From Armillaria gallica (taxonomy: Eukaryota > Basidiomycota > Agaricomycetes > Agaricales > Physalacriaceae), in assembly GCA_037576215.1 (NCBI GenBank), contig JBANDB010000003.1, positions 3,472,001 to 3,536,000 on the forward strand: a DNA stretch of 64,000 nucleotides. Direction: 5' to 3'. Positions within the stretch are counted from its first letter, which is position 1. Every line of letters begins with the position of its first letter. Positions 46,979 to 57,021 of this stretch are shown in pieces. Under the pieces are notes generated by a model, which was not told the origin of the DNA, did not search any database, and saw only the letters and a program-made list of their open reading frames with translations. The translations under genes and the position numbers were made by a program.

Positions 46979-48021
46979 CTAGATAGGATTTTTCTGGGTC
47001 AGTTTTTTCGTCTCATGTTCCACTTTCAGGACCGTTCGATTGAAAGCTAGGAATGTCAGCCCATTTCTCGACAGGATTCTAGATTCCCAACCATCCGGAA
47101 TGCGTTCTTCAATCAACAACGATTTTAGGTCTTGCACTCTTCCACCCATAATTGTAAGCATCGTTGACAAGCTTTATTCAGTTAGACGGTGTTGTAAAGC
47201 AGGTCATGTAAGCAACGCACTTGGAGCTTCCGACTATTTTGTGTTTAGATTCCAACGAGAATTCGGGATTGGAGCTGGCAGCCTCGGTGCGGCGCTTAGC
47301 TGAGAAACGGGCAAGATCATCCGGGGTGAGGAGGGCAGAACCATCAGACGCTGTTCCGGAAGAGGACGCGAGAAGCTCTTTGATATAGGGAATATATGGA
47401 GTTCCCTGATTTGGCTCATGATAACTATCCTGTCCTTCGAGAGGTATTAGAAACAGACAGCTGGAGGGCTAGAAGTGAATAATACACACTTGTTAGCGAC
47501 GCGTCGTGTTCAATGCCATTGTGTAAATCAAGTTCGGATAGATCGACGCTGTCTAAACCGAGTCGCCTTTCAGATAAGAATGCTGACGGCGTGTGCAGGA
47601 TCCGAACCTTTATGGTAATTCTTATCCAGCATCCTCGCACAGGTCAACGGTACGAAGTAACAGAACGATGGGGAGAAATTGTATGCAGCCCTGACGATCC
47701 GCGAGAGCTCCTGAAGCGGGATATTTCTCCCGTCATGAGGAAGGATACCTATCGTCGAGATGAATGCGTCTTCATGGGGGATATATATTACCATTGCTCA
47801 CCGTGATTGGCCAAAGCATTCAAAGCTGGGCACGAGCACCTGCTATCGCCTTCCTTGGGCGCAACATACTCGGGCCATGACCCACCCGCGCCGGGGTGTC
47901 CTTCTGGGACAACGTGTCCAGGCTTGAGATTCGGGGTTAATAGATTCAGAGTGAAGAGTCCAACATCCCAGGTTAAGGTGTAAAGATTCTCGAGAGCAGT
48001 TATGATTGGTTTGAGGACCAT
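46979..48021 (-). CDS. Heme-thiolate peroxidase (chloroperoxidase/unspecific peroxygenase family), copy 2
   Basis: Paralogue of the plus-strand gene at 36767-37814 with the same five-exon structure and splice sites at the same residues. From ATG at 48021: MVLKPIITALENLYTLTWDV, then PGHVVPEGHPGAGGSWPEYV, DSRCSCPALNALANHG (heme-ligand Cys, again Ser-Cys-Pro), ILPHDGRNIPLQELSRIVRA, NFSPSFCYFVPLTCARML, SELDLHNGIEHDASLTR and TPDDLARFSAKRRTEA. The last exon begins LSTMLTIMGGRVQDLKSLL and ends KKLTQKNPI at 46979. Identity to copy 1 is high by eye throughout the coding parts but not in the intron interiors, so it is an older duplication rather than a very recent one. An in-frame upstream Met (about 48072) would add a Ser-rich hydrophobic leader. 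Confidence 0.92.
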
Positions 48022-49687
48022 GGCAAGGGATGAAGTGAGAGCGGAAGAGCAGAAACGTACATTTATATGCATCTAGCTGGGATTAAACTCGACGACGCAG
48101 TCAGAAGGTGCGCATGAGGTGTAAAGCTTAGAAGATCGAGACCCAGTCTGACCTTCGCGGCTCTCGATTTGACGCGTAAGAAGCGACAATGCAATGCCCC
48201 ATCGACGCACGCTGGCCGCATAGAAACCTCCTCACGAGTCCTGAAGTGGATCCTATCTCTCTGAGAAACGAAGATTGATCTGGGAGGGTACCATCGTTCA
48301 AGTTCGCGATGTATTCACCTTGCTTCTGAGTGAGATGTTCCCTAGTTATCTGTTAGTGTACGAGTATAATTAAATAATTGACAGTCCTAGTGGAGTAACG
48401 GGTGATCCTCATGGAACTACTGGCAAAGACTGGATATTAACACCCCGCGGACCAGCCGCTACTGAATATGGGTTCTAGGGCGCACTTCGCTGAGCTTCTT
48501 TGAGACCATAGTACAGGGTTAAACGCGACCACGGCACAAAGTAGGAACACCTGCGATAGCCAAGATATCGCCCTGTCACTGTATACCGAAGCTGTAGTCA
48601 TGAGGACATAAAGACTCAATAGTAACGGACAGAATCGAGTTAATGGGGCGATTTAGGTTCGATTCTTTACTTCGATTCTTCTTGGCAATGCGGCATGCCA
48701 ACCTCTGCCTAACTACCCACTTCTTAGGTGCAACTTGTTCGTCTCGTAAGTGAGATTCCAGAAGAAGAACCTGGAAAGCGAGAGCAGATGGATGCCTCTA
48801 CGATATAAAGGTAGGTAAGACAGGTAAGATTTGAGTAAGATGGTGAGCGCATGGCAGGAAAATCACTGTCCGCTTAGTCAGCACCTTTTGATTGACTCTT
48901 GGACAGTGCGGCATTCGGACCGGTTTCCGCTTCTTTTACGACGACCAAAATTCTTATGCGCACCTCTTGCCACTGGATTCTTCTACCGCTCGCTCGGTGT
49001 GTCTCTGCCATCTGAATCCTGAATCCTGAATCCTGTATAGCCTGGAATAAACAGTAGCGCTGAGATGTCTCGATGACCAGGGGTTAGTCTTACACTGAAG
49101 CATCTCTGCGGCTCATCACGTCGGCACCCACGCAAAGATATCAGCCACTGGGACGGGTGGTATTCAGGAATAAACACTGATTCGTAGCTGCTCTCTCTTG
49201 GAGGTTGCCTAACTCGCGCTTTCGCCACATCCTGGCAGGTCCATATGCACTGGTTCTCATTGCCGTACTGTTTGACGTTTGATTTCCATCGAAACCGAAA
49301 TCCTGCGTTGTCATCAGCCAGGATTGCCTTCTTTGTTTTTGATTTGGAGTGATGTGATGTCTAGCATCGTAGACACCCTATTCTAACTTGCTCGGACTCC
49401 AAGTTTAATGTGTTCTTAAACATATACCTCCACGGCTCCAAATCTGCAACCGTCTCGGGGACACTCTGTTCCATATTAATACACAGTGACGCCGCAATAT
49501 AAGATGGCCTTTAAACAGATCAAAATCACGAATCACTAGGAGACGCCCCTTCAGCAATCTTCTCAGGACACGGCGCTGCTATATATCTCGCAACCTTTGT
49601 GAACAGAGGCCTCTGGTATATCGCTTCATCGTCTCTCGCCTTTGTGCTCCTCAGTTGTCGCTCGTCTTTGAAACTTTCCACTTCAAG
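48022..49687. other. Intergenic, 1.7 kb
   Basis: No gene recognised. A tandem run of three GAATCCT units occurs at about 49015-49035. The promoter of peroxidase copy 2 should lie just above 48021. Confidence 0.4.
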
Positions 49688-50564
49688 ATGCCCTTCTTCA
49701 ACGGCGTAAAGAAAGCATGCCGATGCATTATGCAAGGTTCGTATTCATTAATGCATTGAACTTGCGCTTTATTGATCGCCTTTACAGGAGCTAGCGAGCC
49801 CAAAGAAACAACCAATGAATCATCAAAACGTTATAAAAACATTCGGTGGAAAAGGTACGTTTTTTATACTTTCTTACTAAAAATTTGTCACTGAGTGCGC
49901 TCATAGAATATCTGTTTCTTCGCGGACTCCTTCGTCATCCTCAGAGAATGCCATTCGGCAGCGACGGGAAGATGCACTTCGGGAAAGGGGTTTACTTCCA
50001 CCGCTCCAACCAACGACGAGTGTGCGCGGTCGGGAATCACAATGGGATGTGCGGACACTTGTTGAAGAGGCGGGTACAGGAAACGAAGTACAGGAGGATA
50101 AAGTATGGCACGAAGCTGAAGCACGACCAGTCACGCGGGATGTACTAGAGTGGCTCGCCGAAGTGGATGCTCATCGAGGAGGCGAAATAGACTTCGTCGA
50201 AACAAGCTCCAGCCGTTTAGAAGGTTCGGATATACCCGGAGATATTGTCTCGCCACTGCTGGATGGGACCCCAGATTGTCGCCACTCTGTACGTCCAGGC
50301 GAGCGTCGGTCCAACGACACAGAATACGCTACACCCTCTTCGCCGCCACGTTCAGACTACTCGTCTCTGACTTGCGCCACGGATTCTTCTTCAGCCGTTC
50401 AGAAATGGGCGACAGAAGGGCTTCGAATCGACATCCCAACTCTGCCTATATCGAGACCAGTACTCGATATCACCATTCATAGCCACGGCACCATTATGAT
50501 GGAGACCAGTCATATCGAGGACGACGAAAGTAGGAGGTTGACAGAACTGGCATACTTGGCATGA
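49688..50564 (+). CDS. Unknown hydrophilic protein
   Basis: Three exons (49688 to about 49736; about 49788-49855; about 49909-50564) with good GTTCGT and GTACGT donors give about 257 aa. It starts MPFFNGVKKACRCIMQ and continues GASEPKETTNESSKRYKNIR. It has a basic segment (NAIRQRREDALRERGLLPPL) and then a long acidic, Ser/Pro-rich, probably disordered stretch. The end is more structured (SRPVLDITIHSHGTIMMET). The RQRREDALRERGLLPP segment resembles a motif seen in Agaricomycete proteins of unknown function. No membrane span or catalytic motif. The N-terminal Cys pair could be lipidated, but that is speculation. Confidence 0.65.
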
Positions 50565-51380
50565 CTTGGACATTGATGATTATGAACGTATCACGACTAT
50601 TTATTGCTTATAATTCATAATTCAGTATTACTATCTCGTTTTAGGGTTTTTGCGTCGAATCAATCCCATTCAGATATGGTACAAGCGGAAAATCTCTAAG
50701 TCTGGAGGCGGGTGATAGAATAAAAGTTCAAAAGGAATGACTTTCAGTAAGATTATGAATTGGCGAAGGTACTAGGACTTATAAGCTTCGTGTTGATTTG
50801 GCAAATTGATTCCCGCTCGGACGGAGTTGCTCACAGAAAAGCTTCAGTGTATGTCTAATCGGCGAATGAATAAACCAACAGTGATAAATGTACAATTCAA
50901 CAAAGAAGTAACGCACGCGATACGGAAAAAAATGGGCAGTCTCTGTCCCGGATTGTACCGACAATCTACTCCGCTAATTTCCGGCAACCTCGTTCCGATT
51001 ATTCGCTCCCTCAGGCCCTAGTAAGCTCCCTGCACAACGAACGAATGTTTCTCGTCTTGTCCTGTGCTCTCCGACTTCCAACCCTAGCCACTGAATGCTG
51101 AAATGCCTTGCCTTCAAATCGTCCTGACCCATGAAGATTAAGGTTTTCCCCCGCGCGTTCAAACTAACGCCACTGTGTGTACCGTATCTTGTTGTACTAC
51201 TCAATGCAGGATCTTCTGGGCCTTGACAACCCTCGAAATAAATCACTCATAGCCACAAACCTCCCTCATCTTTGGCTGGCGCTGTTTTGTCCTGAATGTG
51301 TCACTCAACTGCATCAGCTCTGAGCAGCTGTTAGGGTTTCAATCATATCCCAAGGGACTTCCTAGGGCATTCGAGGAAAA

Positions 51381-51767
51381 TATAAAAGGGTTCTGAATTA
51401 CCCAGACAGACGATTTATTTGTCAACATACATTTCTCAGCTGCCGCCTTCATCCCTTTCGCCACCCGGCTTCGACGGTGCGCCCTCTCTGGCACCATCGA
51501 AGCTAGGGCCGGCAGCAACCACAACATCTGATGTACGTCTTCAACTGGCATCTCGTTTTAATATACGCGGAGGAAGAAGAGGCAGAGGAGTTCGTCTGCA
51601 AACTCTTTGAAGCAATGATGGACATCCTAACCTGGATCGATTGTAATGTCGGAAAATACGACGACAAGCATGGCAAGAAGGGTGGAAAGGAGGACGACAA
51701 CAAGGATAGAACGACTCTTCGTGCTGAAACGCTCACTACTAAGCTCGATGACGCTTCTTTGTGGTGA
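51381..51767 (+). pseudogene. Decayed copy of the small secreted protein gene at 52518
   Basis: The same promoter start (TATAAAAGGG at 51381) is followed at 51427 by ATACATTTCTCAGCTGCCGC, which aligns with the start of the intact gene (ATGCGTTTCTCACTTGCTGC). Translation is IHFSAAAFIPFATRLRRC, then ALSGTIEARAGS, against MRFSLAALIPLAVLV, then VLSGAISAREPE. The start codon has changed from ATG to ATA, and a stop follows within about 35 codons. Further down, a Lys/Asp/His-rich segment (KYDDKHGKKGGKEDDNKD) resembles the charged part of the intact protein. It therefore looks like a tandem duplicate that has lost its function. Confidence 0.55.
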
Positions 51768-52437
51768 CAGTTTGTAATATTTCTTTGTACAAACGCAATG
51801 CGTTCGCATGCGGTACTTTCGCTGTGGAAATTTTTTGATGTTGATTCGTCTATGTCTGGGGCGTCTCATTGGCGGGTTAGTGAAATTGTACCTCCCCTCT
51901 CACGGGCAGCTGTCTCGCGCCACTTTTTCAATGGGCTGGGGGCCGTTTGAACGACTGTTTGAGCCGTTCGGAATACTCAGACTAGTGGACGAGGTAAATT
52001 CGCCGGTCGACGTTATAAGCAGAATTTCAATATTTTCCTAAACCGTGTCTTACGGTTATCAAGAGTTTCGCCATGGCGGCTGTCTTACGCCAATTTCCCT
52101 CTGGTATTTCTCAAACGATAGCTTGCCCGCAGCCGCTCCGACGGACTATCCATAGTGAGCGAGGCAAATCCGCCGTTCGTACGGTAGCACCACAGTATCC
52201 TGATCTCAAACGTCACTTCTCTGAAACTGCAATACATCCTTAGCAGCAAAAGTTCAACGCAAAGGATCTCGAACCCGTCGCGTCTAATTTGAACTTGAAA
52301 CTGTTTTTTCGTCGACCGAGCCTAGGTCGACACTTGAAGTTGCCTACGTGATATGTCTTTCCGTCACCTTGCTCGGAGATGGACGTCACAATCTCGAAGT
52401 GAATTGGCCACGGATCTCTGACCGTCCAGTGCTGAAG

Positions 52438-52444
52438 TATAAAA
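52438..52444 (+). promoter_or_regulatory. TATA box of the small secreted protein gene
   Basis: TATAAAA followed by GGG, 80 bases upstream of the start codon at 52518. The identical TATAAAAGGG occurs at 51381 in front of the decayed copy. Confidence 0.6.
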
Positions 52445-52517
52445 GGGCTCTAGATATGCCAGTATCCTCCAGAAAAACTCACCATCCTTGTCTACCATCA
52501 CAACTACTAGTACCACT

Positions 52518-53296
52518 ATGCGTTTCTCACTTGCTGCTCTGATTCCCCTCGCCGTGCTCGTCGCCCCCGTTCTTTCTGGTGCCATCAGTGCCCGTGAGCC
52601 TGAGCGCAAGGGCGAGCACAAGGGAGAACATAAAGTCAAGCACGTCAAGGGACACCACCATAAGGAGAGGGACGTCGACATCGACTTCGGCGGGAATGGT
52701 AGCGCCTGGAAGCCCACTTGGACTTGGCCCGGTAGCGGCAAGCAGTGCCCCTCGGACGTCCACAAAGACTGTCCTTGCCTGAAAGATGTATGTTACTTAC
52801 AATTCTGCTCAGTGGCGATTTTGACTGGTTTTTTAACAGTCCGAGTGCGGATTCAAATGCCCTCAACAGTGGCCCGTTACAAATTGCACTTGGGAGCCAG
52901 TGTTTGAGAATAAGAGCGACTGGAAGGATTGGAAGTCGGGAAAGTACACCCCCATTACTGTCGGGTATGTTAACAAGGACACCTTTGAGCTCGGTAAGCG
53001 CATCTCCTCTGATGCTAGTTTACGCTTGCGGCTTACTCGCTACTACAATCTAGATTGCAAGAATCTCTGCGAGGCTCACGAGAAATGTTACTCTTGCCAA
53101 GGTGCGTTCAAACTCACATTCATCAGGCCTTCGTCTGACGGTTTTGCTAGTCTTCTCACGAGAGAAAGAGGAGCAGTCCATCTGCGCGCTCTATGGGAAG
53201 ACTATCGACGTTGCGACCTGGAAGGTCGACTTTGAAGAGGACCACAAGGATCATAAAGATCACTACAGCACTTCTTGCTGGAATGCTCAGTACTAA
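52518..53296 (+). CDS. Small secreted cysteine-rich protein with charged repeats
   Basis: Not assigned to a known family. From ATG at 52518 a signal peptide (MRFSLAALIPLAVLVAPVLS) is followed by a Lys/His/Glu-rich stretch (KGEHKGEHKVKHVKGHHHKE) and then a Cys-rich domain. Its pieces are CPSDVHKDCPCLKD, ECGFKCPQQWPVTNCTWEP, DCKNLCEAHEKCYSCQ and SICALYGKTIDVATW, with the C-terminus DHKDHKDHYSTSCWNAQY. Four exons, with donors GTATGT, GTAAGC and GTGCGT. About a dozen cysteines in the mature part suggest disulfide bonding outside the cell, and the His-rich segments could bind metal; both are inferences. Effector-like small secreted proteins have this layout. A decayed copy lies 1.1 kb upstream. 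Confidence 0.75.
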
Positions 53297-53569
53297 GTAT
53301 GAGATATAGTATAAGAACTTCATAGGACTTTGTTAGGACTTTGTATTCTATTGTATGGCCTTTGTACTACTTTTTCTTCTCATATTTAAGTTATTATAAA
53401 AGTATGAACAGATGTTGTATTTCGTCCTATCCTATGATACAGAGACAATCAGAAGTCAGGTTCATTCCCTCCTCACTGATAGCTGGTGCTCAATGGGAGT
53501 TCCGCTAGATGGTATCGTCCGGATGGTCCGTCTCCTCTGCCCCAAATACCCGTATGCTTTCATGTCACG

Positions 53570-53960
53570 GTTTCCTCACCGGCACGCCTAAATGTTCCTC
53601 CAAAGGCTTCGTTGCATCCTCAGAGTTGATGATCATACCCGTCCTCCCGGGAAGCTGTGCTTGAAGGACAGCGCCGAGTAGGTCTGAGAAAGCACCGGCG
53701 CTTCTTCGTATATCGCCACTGACGTGAACATAGTAGGCATCATTTCGACCACAAGCGTGCCTCGAGCTGCCCAGCGGTGATGGTGCAAGGCTCCGCCGTG
53801 AGGACCTACGACCGTAATGACATTCTCGTTAAAGTATCAAAGATGTCGAATGCAGAGTCATCGCGTTTCATCAAAGATGATGAATTCTTCGTCCTTGCCT
53901 CGTTCTTCAAGTAGCGCATGGATGGTATCGAGAAGCGCAGGTTCGTTGAACACCCTGCGT
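53570..53960 (-). pseudogene. Glycosyltransferase family 61-like remnant
   Basis: Reading the minus strand from about 53960 gives RVFNEPALLDTIHALLEERG, then KDEEFIIFDET. After a frame change comes RDDSAFDIFD, and after another NENVITVVGPHGGALHHHRW with AARGTLVVEMMP. A third frame change gives AVLQAQLPGRTGMIINSED and TKPLEEHLGVP. The central GPHGGAL..HRWA..GT..VE block is the hallmark of GT61/DUF563 enzymes such as EGF-domain O-GlcNAc and plant xylosyl/arabinosyl transferases. At least three frame changes within 350 bases that no GT..AG intron can explain mark it as a pseudogene. The N-terminal membrane anchor and the rest of the domain were not found. Confidence 0.7.
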
Positions 53961-54220
53961 TAAGCTCGATCATTGGATCGTATCATGGCCCAGCCACACT
54001 GCGACAGGATGAGTAACGTAAAGGCAACGAGGAGCGGCTTTCAGTACGCAATCGCCGTGATGAAGGCGGCATTGCTGTTACTGGGCCAGTCAATCCTACG
54101 CATTTAAGGCGCAGAGCAGAAGCCAGTCAGAGAAAGCACTGAGATAAAGGCAAGAAGAGTACAGGATGATGACCTGGGCTCTGTTACATCCAGGACCTCA
54201 AGGGCTTTTGTGGAGCTCCT

Positions 54221-54592
54221 GTGTGGCTTGAACGAGGCGTTATATACGAGCAAGACGACGACGACAGCACTGCACGCAGATTTCCCAAGCGAGTCAGGCC
54301 GGTTAGGAAGGCCGCGAAACACGAGGAAGTGAAGGTCGCTCCGGCAAACCGGCTGCCTAGCAATAAACAAGGCAGTGTCCAGAGCTTGCAAGGAATTATT
54401 GAATGGGATCACATCAAGATTCGCAAAATTCGCCCGGAGGAATTGGACATTATAAATAATGAACCAGCCAGCCATCCAATGATATCTCAACTCTCTGAGG
54501 CATGGTATAAACGACAGGTTCGCTCTGCTTCTGAAATCACCGGCGAGAAAGTATTAGCGGAAGATGCATTCACACATTCATGTCAACACTAG
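54221..54592 (+). CDS. Unassigned open frame
   Basis: About 120 codons without an ATG start, rich in Arg, Lys, Asp and Glu (GVIYEQDDDDSTARRFPKRV near the start; GIIEWDHIKIRKIRPEELD and MISQLSEAWYKRQVRSASE later). The composition is protein-like, but no family is recognised and no upstream exon could be fixed. It may be an exon of an unknown gene, a remnant, or chance. Confidence 0.25.
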   Translation: MWLERGVIYEQDDDDSTARRFPKRVRPVRKAAKHEEVKVAPANRLPSNKQGSVQSLQGIIEWDHIKIRKIRPEELDIINNEPASHPMISQLSEAWYKRQVRSASEITGEKVLAEDAFTHSCQH

Positions 54593-55179
54593 TTTATGTT
54601 GATCGGCGATTGCCGTGGAAGTCCTTCACCATGAGTGCGAAGGATAACCTGGAGGATAGTTAGTCGCATTTGGGTGAACGAAGCTTGATATACTCACGGA
54701 AAGCAGCAGAGCTTGGGAAGGCAGAATGTTTTCCCACCAGCCAATTACCGGATGACGGCGTTCGAGCATTACTCCACAGCGTCATTCTCCGGATCTTGAG
54801 ATAACCAAACAGTATGCAAGCACAGCCAGCGGTTTGTCGATCGTCTATTCGCTATACATAAGTCGAGGTCAAAGATAGACCTAGAAAAGGGCCATCCATA
54901 AGACCCATCCATGGATATTTCCATCAAACTTGGAAGAGTGATACCTACCGGAGTTCGGATTGAAAAGATGAGCCACCTAGGGTCAGTTCTATGCAGAATC
55001 CTATCCCTCTGTGGGAATTGCCGTAGCACTGTAGACAAAGGGCATTATATATCGGGTACATACAACTGCCCAGCACGGTCAGAGTTCTGGACGCTACTGG
55101 AGCATAGATGAACTGTACCTTTAGGACATCATAAAAATGAAGGGCATACGAGAAGACGCATTTGCCGTGCACCTTCCAT

Positions 55180-56883
55180 TCAAACTGTCTGTTTTGCTTT
55201 CTCTTTCTCTCTATTAAGTCGTCCCTTTCCGCGAGCCATCTCAACTTCGCCCCACATGGTTTTTGATTCGCTGAGAATTGTCAGTTCTTCGTCATATTCC
55301 TGAAAGAACCTCGAAATCTCCAGATCAAACGTCTCGCTATCGAGACTCCGGATGGTCTCTCGTATGCCGGCGAAAAAGGCGTCAAGAACAGCAAGATTAT
55401 GAAGGACCAATAACGAGTGCGCTGACATCTCATGTGTATGGAGCAGGTGATGTAAATATGCTCGTGTGAACGCTGGCCCAATCTCACCGCCACTTGGTGC
55501 ACTCTCATCTAAGCAAGAGTGACTTATCCGTGTGTGGGGGGAGACGGGTGAACATGCTCCGCACATACAGACAGGCACATCACCACTGCGAGCCGCTTCT
55601 CCGACGAAGCAGTTTGCTAATGGAGAGAAGTCTTCTGCATATGAATGATCGAAGAGATTATGACCAATGTCCCGTTTACCATTCGACCGCCGCCGAGCCC
55701 CCCGGTTACATACAGGGAAGGTAAAATCCAGCGCTACGCCGATATCAGCAGCCCGTTGGGCCCATTGAGCATCGAAAAGATCTATCCCAATCTGCTGAAT
55801 TAGGGTCAACATTTCGTGAGGTGATTCCGCAGAGTTCACGAGACGAATTTTATGCGCCGGTAGAGGGGACAGCGATGAGCGAAGTAGGGGAACAATGTCA
55901 GATGTTTTAATATCAGGATTTGTCGGAACAGGAATTTCATTGATATTTGCAGATTCCGAAACGCCTCCGGACAAAGCCAGACGAAGGGGGACTAAGTCCA
56001 ATTGGTAACCGGTGACACCTTCATCCAGTGACTTCAGTGGCTTAACCATATCCGCATCTTTATCGTGCAGGGTTTCGAGAAGACTTTCAGAAAAGGCCGT
56101 TCGCGCCGCGATGCTACCTCCGCCTGCAAGATGGACAAAGACGTTGAGCGGATGCGAACCCTCAATAGCTTGAAGGATGTGAGTTAACCAAGCGAAAGAC
56201 CGCTCAATGCTTTTTGTTAGTCGTTTCTGAGAATAAGGTGGTGGTGTGAAGGGTGTATCTGACAACGGGACGACGATATCGGGTTTGCAGGCGAGGATAT
56301 AAGATCGCCATTCTTCCGGTGAAACCTACAGCACCCAAACATAAGTTCGTATAGACCAAAAATAGTATTGTAAGACGCGTACCCTTTGAACGCCACGAAT
56401 GCTATTGGCTGAGACAAGGGCATTTCCGTTTGGAGGCACCTCTCGCCCATCGTGTGGATCTCGGAGGGACATCGAGACCACACATTTATCAGCAGGATAT
56501 CCAAGAAAATGATGAAGAGGATCCTGTCCGGTCTGCAGTGTCGGTACGGGCGGTTTATGCTCTAGACTATGATACAATGAAGGTGTGAAGCGCTAATGAG
56601 AACCACGGCAGCTCACCATTGATATCAATCGATGGACTCACAACGTCTCGAATGGAACGTGTACCCAACGTACACTTGAGCATTGCTTGTGTTGATCTCT
56701 GGAAAGATGGGGTATAACGCCTCGCGATGTGTTAACAAGGATTCCAGGGGTGTCGATATCGATTTTATCAACGCCATTTCGCATCAACGAGGCAGCTCCT
56801 ACACGAGGAGAGAACAGGGATTTTGTTATGCTTGCTTGCGCGATACTGAAGGACAAGGAGCATGACTGCCTCGACGTCGACAT
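55180..56883 (-). CDS. QTRT2: Queuine tRNA-ribosyltransferase accessory subunit 2
   Basis: Non-catalytic partner of the TGT heterodimer that inserts queuine at position 34 of GUN-anticodon tRNAs; outer mitochondrial membrane in animals. It starts at 56883 (MSTSRQSCSLSFSIAQAS), then NTSRGVIPHLSRDQHKQC and SSVRWVHVPFETFLEHKPP, with a 76-base intron splitting the Phe codon. Then come PLHHFLGYPADKCVVSMSLR, PPNGNALVSANSIRGVQ and LSDTPFTPPPYSQKRLTKSI. The zinc site is CMCGACSPVSPHTRISH with the later His in YLHHLLHTHEM, followed by SAHSLLVLHNLAVLDAFFAG. The large last exon ends at 55180 in a Lys-rich tail. Yeast lacks the queuine pathway, so its presence agrees with a filamentous basidiomycete. Confidence 0.92.
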
Positions 56884-57021
56884 GGACACTGGTCAACGTC
56901 GATCAAGGATTTCTCAAGGATTTCTCCAGGCTGTTGACAAACATCGGATGTCGGAGCCGGCAAACTGAAGCTGGTACATATAAGAGTGTAAAATTTGCAT
57001 TGGAATACATGTCAACGTTGT

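Larger units (their letters stand above)
50565..52517. other. Intergenic, 2.0 kb, containing a decayed secreted-protein gene
   Basis: Besides the decayed copy at about 51381-51767 and the TATA box at 52438, listed separately, no gene is recognised. Short overlapping frames at 51.3-52.0 kb on both strands look spurious. Confidence 0.4.
53297..55179. other. Intergenic, 1.9 kb, with a GT61-like pseudogene and one unassigned frame
   Basis: Holds the glycosyltransferase remnant (53570-53960) and the frame at 54221-54592, both listed separately. The remaining part up to the QTRT2 stop shows nothing recognisable. Confidence 0.4.

Noticed and set aside
49013..49036. Triplicate GAATCCT run as a minisatellite
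   Set aside because: Only three units; too short to be more than replication slippage.
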